This document shows, piece after piece, positions 20,716 through 28,617 of a stretch of 64,000 nt of DNA. The notes under the pieces were generated by a model. That model was not told where the DNA came from, ran no database searches, and saw only the letters and a program-made list of their open reading frames with translations. The number at the start of each line of letters is the position of its first letter. Positions within the stretch are counted from its first letter, which is position 1. The position numbers and the translations under genes were made by a program. This stretch comes from DAITAZ01 sp036824045 (GTDB lineage Bacteria > Pseudomonadota > Gammaproteobacteria > Burkholderiales > Rhodocyclaceae), in assembly GCA_036824045.1 (NCBI GenBank), contig DAITAZ010000005.1:40243-104242 (forward strand), read 5' to 3'.

Positions 20716-22092
20716 TCAGCCGGCCATGGCCTTGATATGGGTGATGATCTCGGCGACCACGCCCTGGGCGGAGCCGTAGCAGAGCCGGGTGTTCTCGGCA
20801 TAGAACAGGGCGTTCTCCACCCCCGAGTAGCCCGCCCCCTTGCCGCGCTTGATCACGATGCAGTTCTGCGCCCGATCCGCGTCCAGAATGGGCATGCCAT
20901 AGATGGGGCTGCCCTTGTCAGTGCGGGCCACGGGATTGACCACGTCGTTGGCGCCAATCACCAGGGCCACGTCCGCCTGCGGGAAGTCGGAATTGATCTC
21001 GTCCAGGTCGAAGATCTTGTCGTAGGACACCCCGGCCTCTGCCAGCAGGACGTTCATGTGCCCGGGCATGCGCCCCGCCACCGGGTGGATGGCAAAACTG
21101 ACCTCCACCCCCGCTTCTTCCAGCAGCTTGGTCATCTCCTGGACCTTGTGCTGGGCGCCGGCCACCGCCATGCCGTAGCCGGGGATGATGATGACCTTGC
21201 TCGCGTAGCGCATCATGGCGGCAGCATCCAGCGCCGACACCTCCTTCATGGTGCCTTCCATGGCTGCCCCCCCCTGGGCCTCGCCGGTGATGGGCGTAAA
21301 CAGCACATTGGAGATGGGCCGGTTCATGGCCTTGGCCATGAGCTGGGTGAGCAGGGTACCGGAGGCCCCCACCACGATGCCGGCCACGATGAGCGACGGA
21401 TTGCCCAGCACATAGCCCTCGAAGCCAACCGCCAGCCCGGTGAAGGCATTGAGCAGGGAAATGACCACCGGCATATCCGCCCCACCGATGGGCGAAGTGA
21501 GGATGACGCCCAAGACCAGGGACAACACGAAGAACGCGACGACCAGTTGCGAAGACGGATGGCCACTCGCCACCATCATCACCCCCAGCCCCACGGCCAC
21601 CAGCGCCAGCAACACGTTCACCGCGTTCTGGGCAGGCAGGCGATAGGCCTTTTTCATGATGCCCTGGAGCTTGGCAAAGGCAATGCAGGAGCCAGAAAAG
21701 GCCACCGAGCCAATGAGGGCACCCAGGGTTGCCAGCGCGGTGACCACCGGGCTATGCACCTCCCCCCGGGCGAACTCCAGCGCCGCAATGGCCGCCGCGG
21801 CCCCACCCCCCATGCCGTTGTAGATGGCCACCATCTGCGGCATGTCGGTCATCTTCACCACCTTGCCGGCCCACCAGGCCACGGCGGCACCGATAACGAT
21901 GGCGGCGATCATCCAGCCGTAGTTCTGCATGCCGGGCCAGGCGAAGGTGACAAGGGTGGCGGCAATCATGGCGAAACCGGCCCACTGGATGCCTTTCTTG
22001 GCGGTGACCGGCGAACTCATGGCCTTGAGGCCGAGGATGAACAGCACCGCCACCACGAAGTAGGAGGCGTCGATCAGCAGCCGGGCGCTCAT
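20716..22092 (-). CDS. pntB: NAD(P) transhydrogenase subunit beta
   Basis: PntB carries the NADP(H)-binding domain III and part of the membrane domain of the proton-translocating transhydrogenase, which uses the proton gradient to reduce NADP+ with NADH. The 458-residue protein has about nine membrane helices in the first 270 residues and a C-terminal soluble domain with GYGMAVAGAQ, the VAGRMPGHMNVLLAEAGV segment, IGANDVVNP and KRGKGAGYSGVEN, all conserved in dIII. The ATG overlaps the pntAB stop (ATGA). It is the last gene of pntAA-pntAB-pntB and is followed by a clear terminator. Confidence 0.97.
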   Translation of the reverse strand: MSARLLIDASYFVVAVLFILGLKAMSSPVTAKKGIQWAGFAMIAATLVTFAWPGMQNYGWMIAAIVIGAAVAWWAGKVVKMTDMPQMVAIYNGMGGGAAAAIAALEFARGEVHSPVVTALATLGALIGSVAFSGSCIAFAKLQGIMKKAYRLPAQNAVNVLLALVAVGLGVMMVASGHPSSQLVVAFFVLSLVLGVILTSPIGGADMPVVISLLNAFTGLAVGFEGYVLGNPSLIVAGIVVGASGTLLTQLMAKAMNRPISNVLFTPITGEAQGGAAMEGTMKEVSALDAAAMMRYASKVIIIPGYGMAVAGAQHKVQEMTKLLEEAGVEVSFAIHPVAGRMPGHMNVLLAEAGVSYDKIFDLDEINSDFPQADVALVIGANDVVNPVARTDKGSPIYGMPILDADRAQNCIVIKRGKGAGYSGVENALFYAENTRLCYGSAQGVVAEIITHIKAMAG

Positions 22093-22385
22093 TGCTTGCC
22101 CCCCCGGTCGGTCTTGAACATGGCGAGCATGCGCTCGGTGACCACGTACCCTCCAGCCGCATTGGCCGCGCCCAGCAGCACGGCGACGAACCCGATGGCA
22201 ATCTGCAGCGGATCATCCGGGTTGGCCTGACCCAGCGCCACCATGGCGCCCACCAGCACCACGCCGTGAACAAAGTTGGAGCCGGACATCAACGGCGTGT
22301 GCAGGATCACCGGCACCCGCGAAATCACCTCGTAGCCGGTAAAGGCCGCGAGCATGAAGATGTAGATTGCAGCAATACCTTCCAT
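22089..22385 (-). CDS. pntAB: NAD(P) transhydrogenase subunit alpha, membrane part
   Basis: The 98-residue protein forms the alpha-side membrane helices of the transhydrogenase, encoded separately from the soluble domain as in Rhodospirillum-type enzymes. Three helices are visible (about 5-24, 35-55 and 60-85), with the conserved TPLMSGSNFVHGVV loop. The ATG at 22385 (MEGIAAIYIF) is preferred to an in-frame codon at 22400, because the longer form would only prepend MREN-T. It is 11 bases from the pntAA stop and overlaps pntB. Confidence 0.94.
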   Translation of the reverse strand: MEGIAAIYIFMLAAFTGYEVISRVPVILHTPLMSGSNFVHGVVLVGAMVALGQANPDDPLQIAIGFVAVLLGAANAAGGYVVTERMLAMFKTDRGGKQ

Positions 22386-22396
22386 GGTGTTCTCCC

Positions 22397-23521
22397 TCAC
22401 AGTCCCAGCACTTTTTTCACGCCTTCGTGGCGCACCTGCCCGTCGTGGGTCAGGCAGGCCCCGGCGAGCACCTCGTCGCTCCAGTCGAGCGACAGCACGC
22501 CATCCTTGATGAAGGGGGAGATGAAGTTGTAAAGGTTCTTGGCGTACATCTCGGAGGCATGCACGGGCATCTGGGCAGGCAGGTTTACCGGGCCGATCAC
22601 CGTCGCCGGGCCTGCCCTCACCACCTGCCCTGCCACCGTGCCCGCCACGTTGCCACCGGATTCGGCGGCCATGTCCACCACTACGGCCCCCGTCTTCATG
22701 CCCGCCACCATGTCGGCGGAGATGATCTGCGGCGCACGCTTGCCCGGTATGGCCGCCGTGGTGATGAGCACGTCACAGGCCGCCACGGCACGCGCCAGCT
22801 TGTCGGCCTGCTGGCGCTTTTCATCGTCGGTCAGTTCCCGGGCGTAGCCCCCGCTGCCGGCCGCAGACACCCCGGTGTCCACAAACTTGGCGCCCAGGGA
22901 TTCGATCTGCTCACGGGTTTCGGGGCGAACATCGTACGCCGACACCACAGCCCCGAGCCGGCGGGCGGTGGCGATGGCCTGCAGACCCGCCACCCCGGCA
23001 CCGATCACGAGCACCTGCGCGGGGCGGATGGTGCCGGCCGCGTAGGTGAGCATGGGAAAGAACTTGGGCGAGTGCCGCGCCGCGATGACGGCGCACAGGT
23101 AACCGGCCACGGCCGCCTGGCTGGAGAGCGCGTCCATGCTCTGGGCACGGGAAATGCGCGGAATCAGTTCCACGGCAAAGCTGGTGATGTTCCGGCTGGC
23201 CAGCCGCTGCAGTCGCTCCACATCCTGATAGGGCTGCAGGTAGCCCAGCAGCACCGTTCCCGGCGCCAGGGCATCGATCTCTTCCAGGCTCGGCGGCTGC
23301 ACCCGCAGCACCACCTGGGCGGCGCGGTACACCTCGTCCGCCGTCCCGCACACGGTCGCGCCGGCAAAGGCCTCGTCGGCGATACAGCTCTGGGCCCCGG
23401 CCCCGACCTGGACAAACAACTGCACGCCCAGGCCGGTGTATTTCTTGGCCACGTCGGGCACCAGGGCAACGCGGGTCTCGCCCGCCTGGGTCTCGGCGGG
23501 TATTCCTATGGTCAACGGCAT
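22397..23521 (-). CDS. pntAA: NAD(P) transhydrogenase subunit alpha, NAD(H)-binding part
   Basis: The 374-residue soluble subunit binds NAD(H) (domain I). It begins MPLTIGIPAETQAGETRVALVPD, the conserved start of the alanine dehydrogenase/PntA N-terminal domain. It then contains RAQSMDALSSQA with the conserved mobile-loop neighbourhood, the Rossmann motif VLVIGAGVAGLQAIATA and the VVVDMAAESGGN segment. The ATG at 23521 has GGGAGGA at the right distance; the frame is open upstream without conserved sequence. Split alpha subunits (pntAA and pntAB) are usual in many proteobacteria. Confidence 0.96.
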   Translation of the reverse strand: MPLTIGIPAETQAGETRVALVPDVAKKYTGLGVQLFVQVGAGAQSCIADEAFAGATVCGTADEVYRAAQVVLRVQPPSLEEIDALAPGTVLLGYLQPYQDVERLQRLASRNITSFAVELIPRISRAQSMDALSSQAAVAGYLCAVIAARHSPKFFPMLTYAAGTIRPAQVLVIGAGVAGLQAIATARRLGAVVSAYDVRPETREQIESLGAKFVDTGVSAAGSGGYARELTDDEKRQQADKLARAVAACDVLITTAAIPGKRAPQIISADMVAGMKTGAVVVDMAAESGGNVAGTVAGQVVRAGPATVIGPVNLPAQMPVHASEMYAKNLYNFISPFIKDGVLSLDWSDEVLAGACLTHDGQVRHEGVKKVLGL

Positions 23522-23945
23522 CAGAAGTCCTCCCGATTGGTTCTGAACAGCCAGCCAGGGAGCAACGGACGGCGGGAATGCGGGCTTGAGCCCGATGAGG
23601 CACGCAGCAACATCCTTGCGCGTTTCTCGCCGAGGTGACTCTGGCACTGGGCAAATTGGAATCGACCGCCCCGGAATCGCCATCGCGTTGAACAACGCGG
23701 CGGCAGATGTACCCGTAACGGTCCTGCTTAACTGGGACCGGAGAGCGGATCACGCCGCCCCCCAACCTCACCCACTCCCCTTGCTTCCTGTTACCCGTCG
23801 GCCAGGTAATGCTTGGCTTTTCCGGTCTTGTTGCCGGTCGCCTTGACGCTTGCGAAAGATCATACTTAAATCGATCCGCCTTTCCTAGCAACCTTTCCCA
23901 CAGTTGGTGCGCGCCACCCTTGCACGCACTCTTTCCGGGCCTGCC
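23522..23945. other. Divergent intergenic region between pntAA and corA
   Basis: These 424 bases contain no gene that I can support. They must hold the pnt promoter on the minus strand, for which I see no clear hexamers, and the corA promoter near 23843-23871. The sequence from about 23840 to 23880 is locally richer in A and T. Confidence 0.5.
23843..23871 (+). promoter_or_regulatory. Candidate sigma-70 promoter of corA
   Basis: TTGACG (five of six -35 positions) and TTAAAT (four of six -10 positions) are separated by exactly 17 bases. The -10 box lies 74 bases before the corA ATG. Local AT richness supports the call. Confidence 0.5.
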
Positions 23946-25040
23946 ATGCCGACTCCGATTCGCAAGCGGCGAAGCGCCTCGCCCCGACGCTCGCAAAAAC
24001 TCGGTCTTCCTCCGGGCAGTTTGGTGCACCTGGGCGAACGCAAGACCGAATTGCCCACCATTACCATGATGGACTACGACGCCAGCGGGCTGGAGGAAGT
24101 ACGCTTCCGCTCCCTGGCCGAGGCCCAGGCCCGCCAGCGCCATCGCACCAGCCTCTGGCTCAACGTGCACGGGTTGCACGACACTGCCGTGATGGGCGAG
24201 ATCGGCAAACGTTTCAACCTGCACCCGCTGGTACTCGAAGACATCCTGCACACCGGCCAGCGCGCCAAGGTGGAAAGCTACGGGGACTACCTCTACATCG
24301 TCCTGCGTTTTGCCGACTACGATGCCGCCAGCCGCCAAGTGGTGCAGGAGCAGGTAAGCCTGGTGCTCGGGGCGGACTTCCTGCTCACTTTCCAGGAGCG
24401 GTCCAGCGGCGCGTTCGACGCCATCCGCGGTCGCCTGCGCAGCGACGGCTCGCCGCTACGCGCCCAGGGAGCCGATTACCTGGCGTACTCCCTGATCGAT
24501 GCCATCGTCGATCGTTACTTCGCGGTACTGGAATCCCTTTCCGATCTGGCCGAGGACCTGGAAGAAAAAGCCCTGGTTTCCGCGAGCCCCGCCGTGCTGG
24601 CGGAGATCACCCACCTCAAGCGGGAGGCCACTACCCTGCGCCGGGCCGTGTGGCCGCTGCGGGAGACGGTCAATCAGCTTGCCCGGGGCGATTTCGCCTT
24701 GTTCCGCTCCGCCACCCTGCCCTATCTGCGGGATGTCTATGACCACTCGGTGCACGTGCTGGAATCGGTGGAGGCCATCCGCGATCTGGTGGGAGACATG
24801 ATGGACATCTATCTCTCCAGCGTCAGCAACCGGCTGAACGCGGAAGTTCGCATCCTGACCGTGATCACCACCGTTTTCGTGCCCGCCACCCTGATCGCCA
24901 GCATCTTCGGGATGAACTTCCACCGCATGCCCCTGCTGGACGAGCCGGACGGCTTTTACGTGGCGCTGGCAATGATGGCCGCGGCCGCCGTCACCATGGG
25001 CGCGCTCTTCTGGCGCCGCAACTGGCTCAGCAGCCGCTAG
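23946..25040 (+). CDS. corA: CorA family magnesium/cobalt transport protein
   Basis: The 364-residue product forms a pentameric Mg2+/Co2+ channel in the inner membrane. The large N-terminal cytoplasmic domain includes HPLVLEDILHTGQRAKVE and YLYIVLRF; the long stalk helix (LEEKALVSASPAVLAEITHLKREATTLR in parts) precedes two C-terminal membrane helices joined by the signature GMN (in FGMNF) that forms the selectivity filter. The C-terminus is short and basic (RRNWLSSR), as usual. The start at 23946 is chosen over an in-frame GTG at 23904; neither has a strong ribosome site. Its stop abuts the convergent phosphatase stop without any gap. Confidence 0.95.
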   Translation: MPTPIRKRRSASPRRSQKLGLPPGSLVHLGERKTELPTITMMDYDASGLEEVRFRSLAEAQARQRHRTSLWLNVHGLHDTAVMGEIGKRFNLHPLVLEDILHTGQRAKVESYGDYLYIVLRFADYDAASRQVVQEQVSLVLGADFLLTFQERSSGAFDAIRGRLRSDGSPLRAQGADYLAYSLIDAIVDRYFAVLESLSDLAEDLEEKALVSASPAVLAEITHLKREATTLRRAVWPLRETVNQLARGDFALFRSATLPYLRDVYDHSVHVLESVEAIRDLVGDMMDIYLSSVSNRLNAEVRILTVITTVFVPATLIASIFGMNFHRMPLLDEPDGFYVALAMMAAAAVTMGALFWRRNWLSSR

Positions 25041-25913
25041 CTAGGCCCTGCGGGAAACCGCCGGGTGGTCCGGCTCCACCTCGTCGGCCACATGGCGCGC
25101 ACGGCGCAGGCGAGCCTCGGCACGGCGGCGCGCTTCTTCCAGGCGGAAGGATTCCCGCTGGCGAACTTCCGCATCCGTGAGGCGGAGGATGGCCATGGAC
25201 ATGTTGTCGCCCTGGCCCGCGCAGCGACTGCGAGCGCGGCGGATGAGGATCTCCGCCGCTTCGCCCGGGGGATACACCGCCAATACACCCCCGAGTTCCG
25301 CTTCAGAAAAATACGCCCAGAGACCGTCGGAGCAGAGCAGGAAAGTATCCCGGTCGCCCAGATCCGTCGCTTCGCCGAAATCCACCGAAGGCGGATGCTC
25401 GGCCCCCAGGCAGGCGAGCAGCATGTTCCGTTGGGGATGCTGCAGGGACTCTTCCGGCGTCAGCCGGCCATAGCGCACCAGCGCGGCCACCAAGGAGTGG
25501 TCCTCGCTCCGGGTCACCAGCCGGTCACCCCGGAAGTGATAGATGCGCGAGTCTCCGGAATGCGCCCACACCGCCCGCCCCGGCAGCAGGAGCAGGACAG
25601 CGATGGTGCTGTGCGGGTCCTGTTCGCTCATCAGGCTCGTGAGCTTGATGACCGTATGCGCTTCGTCGACGATCCGGCGCAGGGTGTCAAAGGGGTCGTC
25701 GTTGGCGGGATCGAAGGATTCAAACCCCTGGTGAGCCTTGAACAGCACCTGCTCGGCCGCCATGGCGCCCCCCGTGTGCCCGCCCATGCCGTCGGCCACG
25801 ACAGCCAGCATCACCCCCGGCTGAACGGGATGCTCGAACAGCGCCACCCTGTCCTGTTGCTCAAGGCGGTCACCGATATGCGCAGCAGTGTGTGTTTCTA
25901 CGGAAAGGGTCAT
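25041..25913 (-). CDS. PP2C-family serine/threonine protein phosphatase
   Basis: The 290-residue protein carries the PP2C metal-binding motifs: GDRLEQQDR near residue 14, ADGMGGH near 40, AVWAHSGDSRIY near 115, LLCSDGLWAY near 195 and GDNMSMAIL near 240. These bind two or three Mn/Mg ions that activate the water attacking phosphoserine or phosphothreonine. The last 45 residues are a very basic, Arg/Glu-rich helix, perhaps a coiled coil. No Hanks-type kinase or FHA protein is encoded nearby, so its partner is elsewhere in the genome. Such phosphatases often regulate type VI secretion or cell-envelope functions. Confidence 0.93.
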   Translation of the reverse strand: MTLSVETHTAAHIGDRLEQQDRVALFEHPVQPGVMLAVVADGMGGHTGGAMAAEQVLFKAHQGFESFDPANDDPFDTLRRIVDEAHTVIKLTSLMSEQDPHSTIAVLLLLPGRAVWAHSGDSRIYHFRGDRLVTRSEDHSLVAALVRYGRLTPEESLQHPQRNMLLACLGAEHPPSVDFGEATDLGDRDTFLLCSDGLWAYFSEAELGGVLAVYPPGEAAEILIRRARSRCAGQGDNMSMAILRLTDAEVRQRESFRLEEARRRAEARLRRARHVADEVEPDHPAVSRRA

Positions 25914-26026
25914 GCACGGGGTGTGATTTTTTTGGCGCCAATTCTACCTGTCGTGGCTCAACGACAGCACAGCAAAATCAGAAAAATTGTTCTTTTCGTG
26001 CAGAAATCGGCTGGACAAGGGGTGCG

Positions 26027-27370
26027 TTACCTCCGACCTGCATCCTCGCCCGAGAATTCTTCGTCTCCCGGAGCGGAAACGGGAGGGGGCAAGGGTGGCA
26101 CATAAGCCCGGCGGCCGGCGACCGCTCCGGGGTTAGGATTTTCCCTGAGCCGATCCGCAATATCCCGCCCTGCGTCAGGCAATCTGGCCAGCCAGCGGGG
26201 GAGGGGCGGGTACTGCAGCCGCTCTTCCCGCTTCAGACCCAGATCCAGTTCGCCCAACGGGGCGTGGGGGGCCCGCAGCAGGTTGCGAGCCTGGCCATGG
26301 GGTCCGACCCGGTTGGGCCCGCTGCCGGGCGCCTGTACCGGCAGCGCCGCAAACACCAGATTGCCAGCCACCCAGCGGGGGTAGCCAGAAGCCCCGCGCC
26401 GCGCCTTCAGACCCACGCCCGGCACCACCAGGGTATTGTGAAAGAAGGCCAATGCCCGTACCTGGCCGTTGTGGGGATGCACGTGCACGCCATCGCCATG
26501 GCGGCTGACAAAAACGTTGTTGTAGATGGCCAGATTGCCTTCGCCCTGAAACAAGGCCTCCCCCGGATTCAGATAGAAGACGTTGCCGTAGACCAGCGTG
26601 AGATCCTCCGCGCCCTGCCCCGGCGGATCGATATCGCCAACCAACACGTTGGGCCGGGCGCGCAGGCCGGCAGACGCCCCCTCCGCCTTGGAAAACAGGT
26701 TGTGGCGGATGATGTTCTGCTCCCCCCCGGCAGGCACCCCGGCCAGGGTGCTACGCCCCCGCTGGTGCTTGATTTCCAGGTTGTAGCCCAGGGTCCGGGT
26801 AACCAGATTGCCCTCGATCACGCCGCCGACGAAGGGTGCCGAGCCATCCGCCTTGCCCAGGTACAGGCCGGTGCCAGCGCCGTCGATCCTGTTGCCCCGG
26901 ATCACCCAGCGCCAGGCCGGGCACTTGGTGGAGATCGCCACGATCTGCTGGTTGGCCGCGTGGCCGCGGAACACCAGCGCCTCCAGGGTGATGTGGTCCG
27001 ACAAGCCACTATCGCCCTCGCATTTGACGCCGTGACTCTCCAGGCCGCGCCCGTCGATCACCAGCCCCCGGATCTCCACGTGGCTGGCGTCGGCAATGCT
27101 GACGGTGCTTTTGTCAGGACGGGCGTGGAACACCGGTGGCGAGGTCGGGTCGGCGGCCGTGATCACGATGGGCATTCCCGCCCGCCCCCTGAGCTTGTGG
27201 ACCGGCAGACCCAGGCGGTAAACGCCCGGCACCAGCCGCAATTCGTCCCCGGCCCGCAGGGCCTTGAGCCGCGTCCGGTAATCCGCCGGGTCCGCCTGCC
27301 ACACGGCGGCCGCCGCCCACAGCGGCATCCCCAGCCCCGCCAGCACCAGCAGGGCACGCCCCCTCCTCAC
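26027..27370 (-). CDS. Secreted right-handed parallel beta-helix protein
   Basis: The 447-residue product has a signal peptide (VRRGRALLVLAGLGMPLWAAAA) and then a long series of short beta-coil repeats with alternating IxGN, NxxV and Asn-rich turns, such as VIRGNRIDGAGTG, VIEGNLVTR, IIRHNLFSK, VYGNVFYLN and IYNNVFVS. This is the parallel beta-helix fold found in polysaccharide lyases and surface adhesins. The family resembles chondroitinase-B/alginate-lyase-like proteins, but I cannot name catalytic residues. The C-terminus is proline-rich. The GTG start overlaps the stop of the upstream MFS gene (GTGA), which argues for this start and for coupled synthesis with a transporter. Confidence 0.82.
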   Translation of the reverse strand: MRRGRALLVLAGLGMPLWAAAAVWQADPADYRTRLKALRAGDELRLVPGVYRLGLPVHKLRGRAGMPIVITAADPTSPPVFHARPDKSTVSIADASHVEIRGLVIDGRGLESHGVKCEGDSGLSDHITLEALVFRGHAANQQIVAISTKCPAWRWVIRGNRIDGAGTGLYLGKADGSAPFVGGVIEGNLVTRTLGYNLEIKHQRGRSTLAGVPAGGEQNIIRHNLFSKAEGASAGLRARPNVLVGDIDPPGQGAEDLTLVYGNVFYLNPGEALFQGEGNLAIYNNVFVSRHGDGVHVHPHNGQVRALAFFHNTLVVPGVGLKARRGASGYPRWVAGNLVFAALPVQAPGSGPNRVGPHGQARNLLRAPHAPLGELDLGLKREERLQYPPLPRWLARLPDAGRDIADRLRENPNPGAVAGRRAYVPPLPPPVSAPGDEEFSGEDAGRR

Positions 27371-28542
27371 CCGCGCCCCTGTCGCTGACGCCACCACAAC
27401 ATCCCCGTCGCCACCAGCGTCACGCCCACGAGGGGCAGGGCCAGTTGGTTGAGCAAGGCCCACCCGGGCCCGGTGATGACGACGCCGGAGAAAAAGGAAC
27501 TGAGCATCTGCACCGCGAAAACCAGAAAGTCGTTGGCCCCCTGCACCTTGGCCTTTTCGTCCGGGCGATAGACCTCCGTGAGCAGGGTGGTGCCGCCAAT
27601 GAAGAGGAAGTTCCAGCCCACGCCCAGGAGCAGCAGTGCCCACCAGAAGTGCATCAGCGTCACCCCGGAAAGGGCGATGGCGCCGCACGCGAGCATCAGC
27701 ACACCGCCCAGCAGCAATACGTTGAGCACGCCCAGGCGGCGGATGAGCGAGCCGGTGAAGAAGCTTGGGGCAAACATTCCGATCACGTGCCACTGGAGGA
27801 CGAAGGCGGCATCGCTGAACGGCAGGCCGCAGATGTCCATGGCCAGGGGCGTAGCGGCCATCAGCAGATTCATCACCCCGTAGCCGATGGCCGCCGCCAG
27901 GACCGCCACCAGGAAGACCGGCTGCCGGGCGATCTGCCCCATCGGCCGCCCGCCGCCCCCCTGCTCCCCCGCCGCCGGCCGGGGAATGGACAGACTCCAG
28001 GCCAGCAGCCAGGCCACACCTGCGAACACCGCCAGGGTGAGATAGCTGGCCAGGTAGGTCGGGGCCAGCAGATCGCGGCTCCAGCCGGCAGCCGCCGGAC
28101 CCAGCACCCCGCCGGCGATGCCCCCGGCCAGCACCCAGGAGATGGCTTTTGCGCGCCAGGCATCGCTGGCCACATCGGCCGCGGCGAACCGGTAATACTG
28201 CCCGAAGGCGTTATAGCCGCCGGAGAGCAACGTTGCCACGCACAGCAGCCAGAAGCTGCCCTCGCGAACCGCCAGCGCACCCACGAGCGCGCCGGCCACG
28301 CCGAAGCCCGCGCCGAGCATGAAACCGGCACGCCGCCCCTGGCGCTTCATGAAAAAGCTGGCGGGCAACGTGGTCAGGGCCGCGCCCACCACGTAGGCCG
28401 TGACAGGGACGGTGGCAAGCCAGGGCTGGGGGGCCAGCGCCTTGCCCGCCAGCCCGTTGATGGCAATGAGGGTGACACCGTTGGTCAGCAGCAGGGCCTG
28501 GGCAAGTGCCAGGCGGAACACGGTGGAGATGAAGGCAGGCAT
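27367..28542 (-). CDS. MFS transporter
   Basis: The 391-residue protein has twelve predicted membrane helices and the MFS A-like loop FFMKRQGRRAGFMLG between helices 2 and 3. The central loop (RPAAGEQGGGG) is short. Distinctive elements are GGYNAFGQYYRFAAADVA in the N-half and LTEVYRPDEKAKVQGANDF in the C-half, seen in a subgroup of uncharacterised MFS proteins from proteobacteria. The ATG at 28542 is used; a TTG three codons upstream is also possible. It is translationally coupled to the secreted beta-helix protein. The transported substrate is unknown; a sugar or oligosaccharide would fit the partner, but this is speculation. Confidence 0.9.
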   Translation of the reverse strand: MPAFISTVFRLALAQALLLTNGVTLIAINGLAGKALAPQPWLATVPVTAYVVGAALTTLPASFFMKRQGRRAGFMLGAGFGVAGALVGALAVREGSFWLLCVATLLSGGYNAFGQYYRFAAADVASDAWRAKAISWVLAGGIAGGVLGPAAAGWSRDLLAPTYLASYLTLAVFAGVAWLLAWSLSIPRPAAGEQGGGGRPMGQIARQPVFLVAVLAAAIGYGVMNLLMAATPLAMDICGLPFSDAAFVLQWHVIGMFAPSFFTGSLIRRLGVLNVLLLGGVLMLACGAIALSGVTLMHFWWALLLLGVGWNFLFIGGTTLLTEVYRPDEKAKVQGANDFLVFAVQMLSSFFSGVVITGPGWALLNQLALPLVGVTLVATGMLWWRQRQGRG

Positions 28543-28617
28543 GGCCGCCAATATAACAGCGGGCGGACCTGCCTCGGCCCGCCATCATCGGCAGGCGGGG
28601 GCGCCAGGCCCCGTCAC

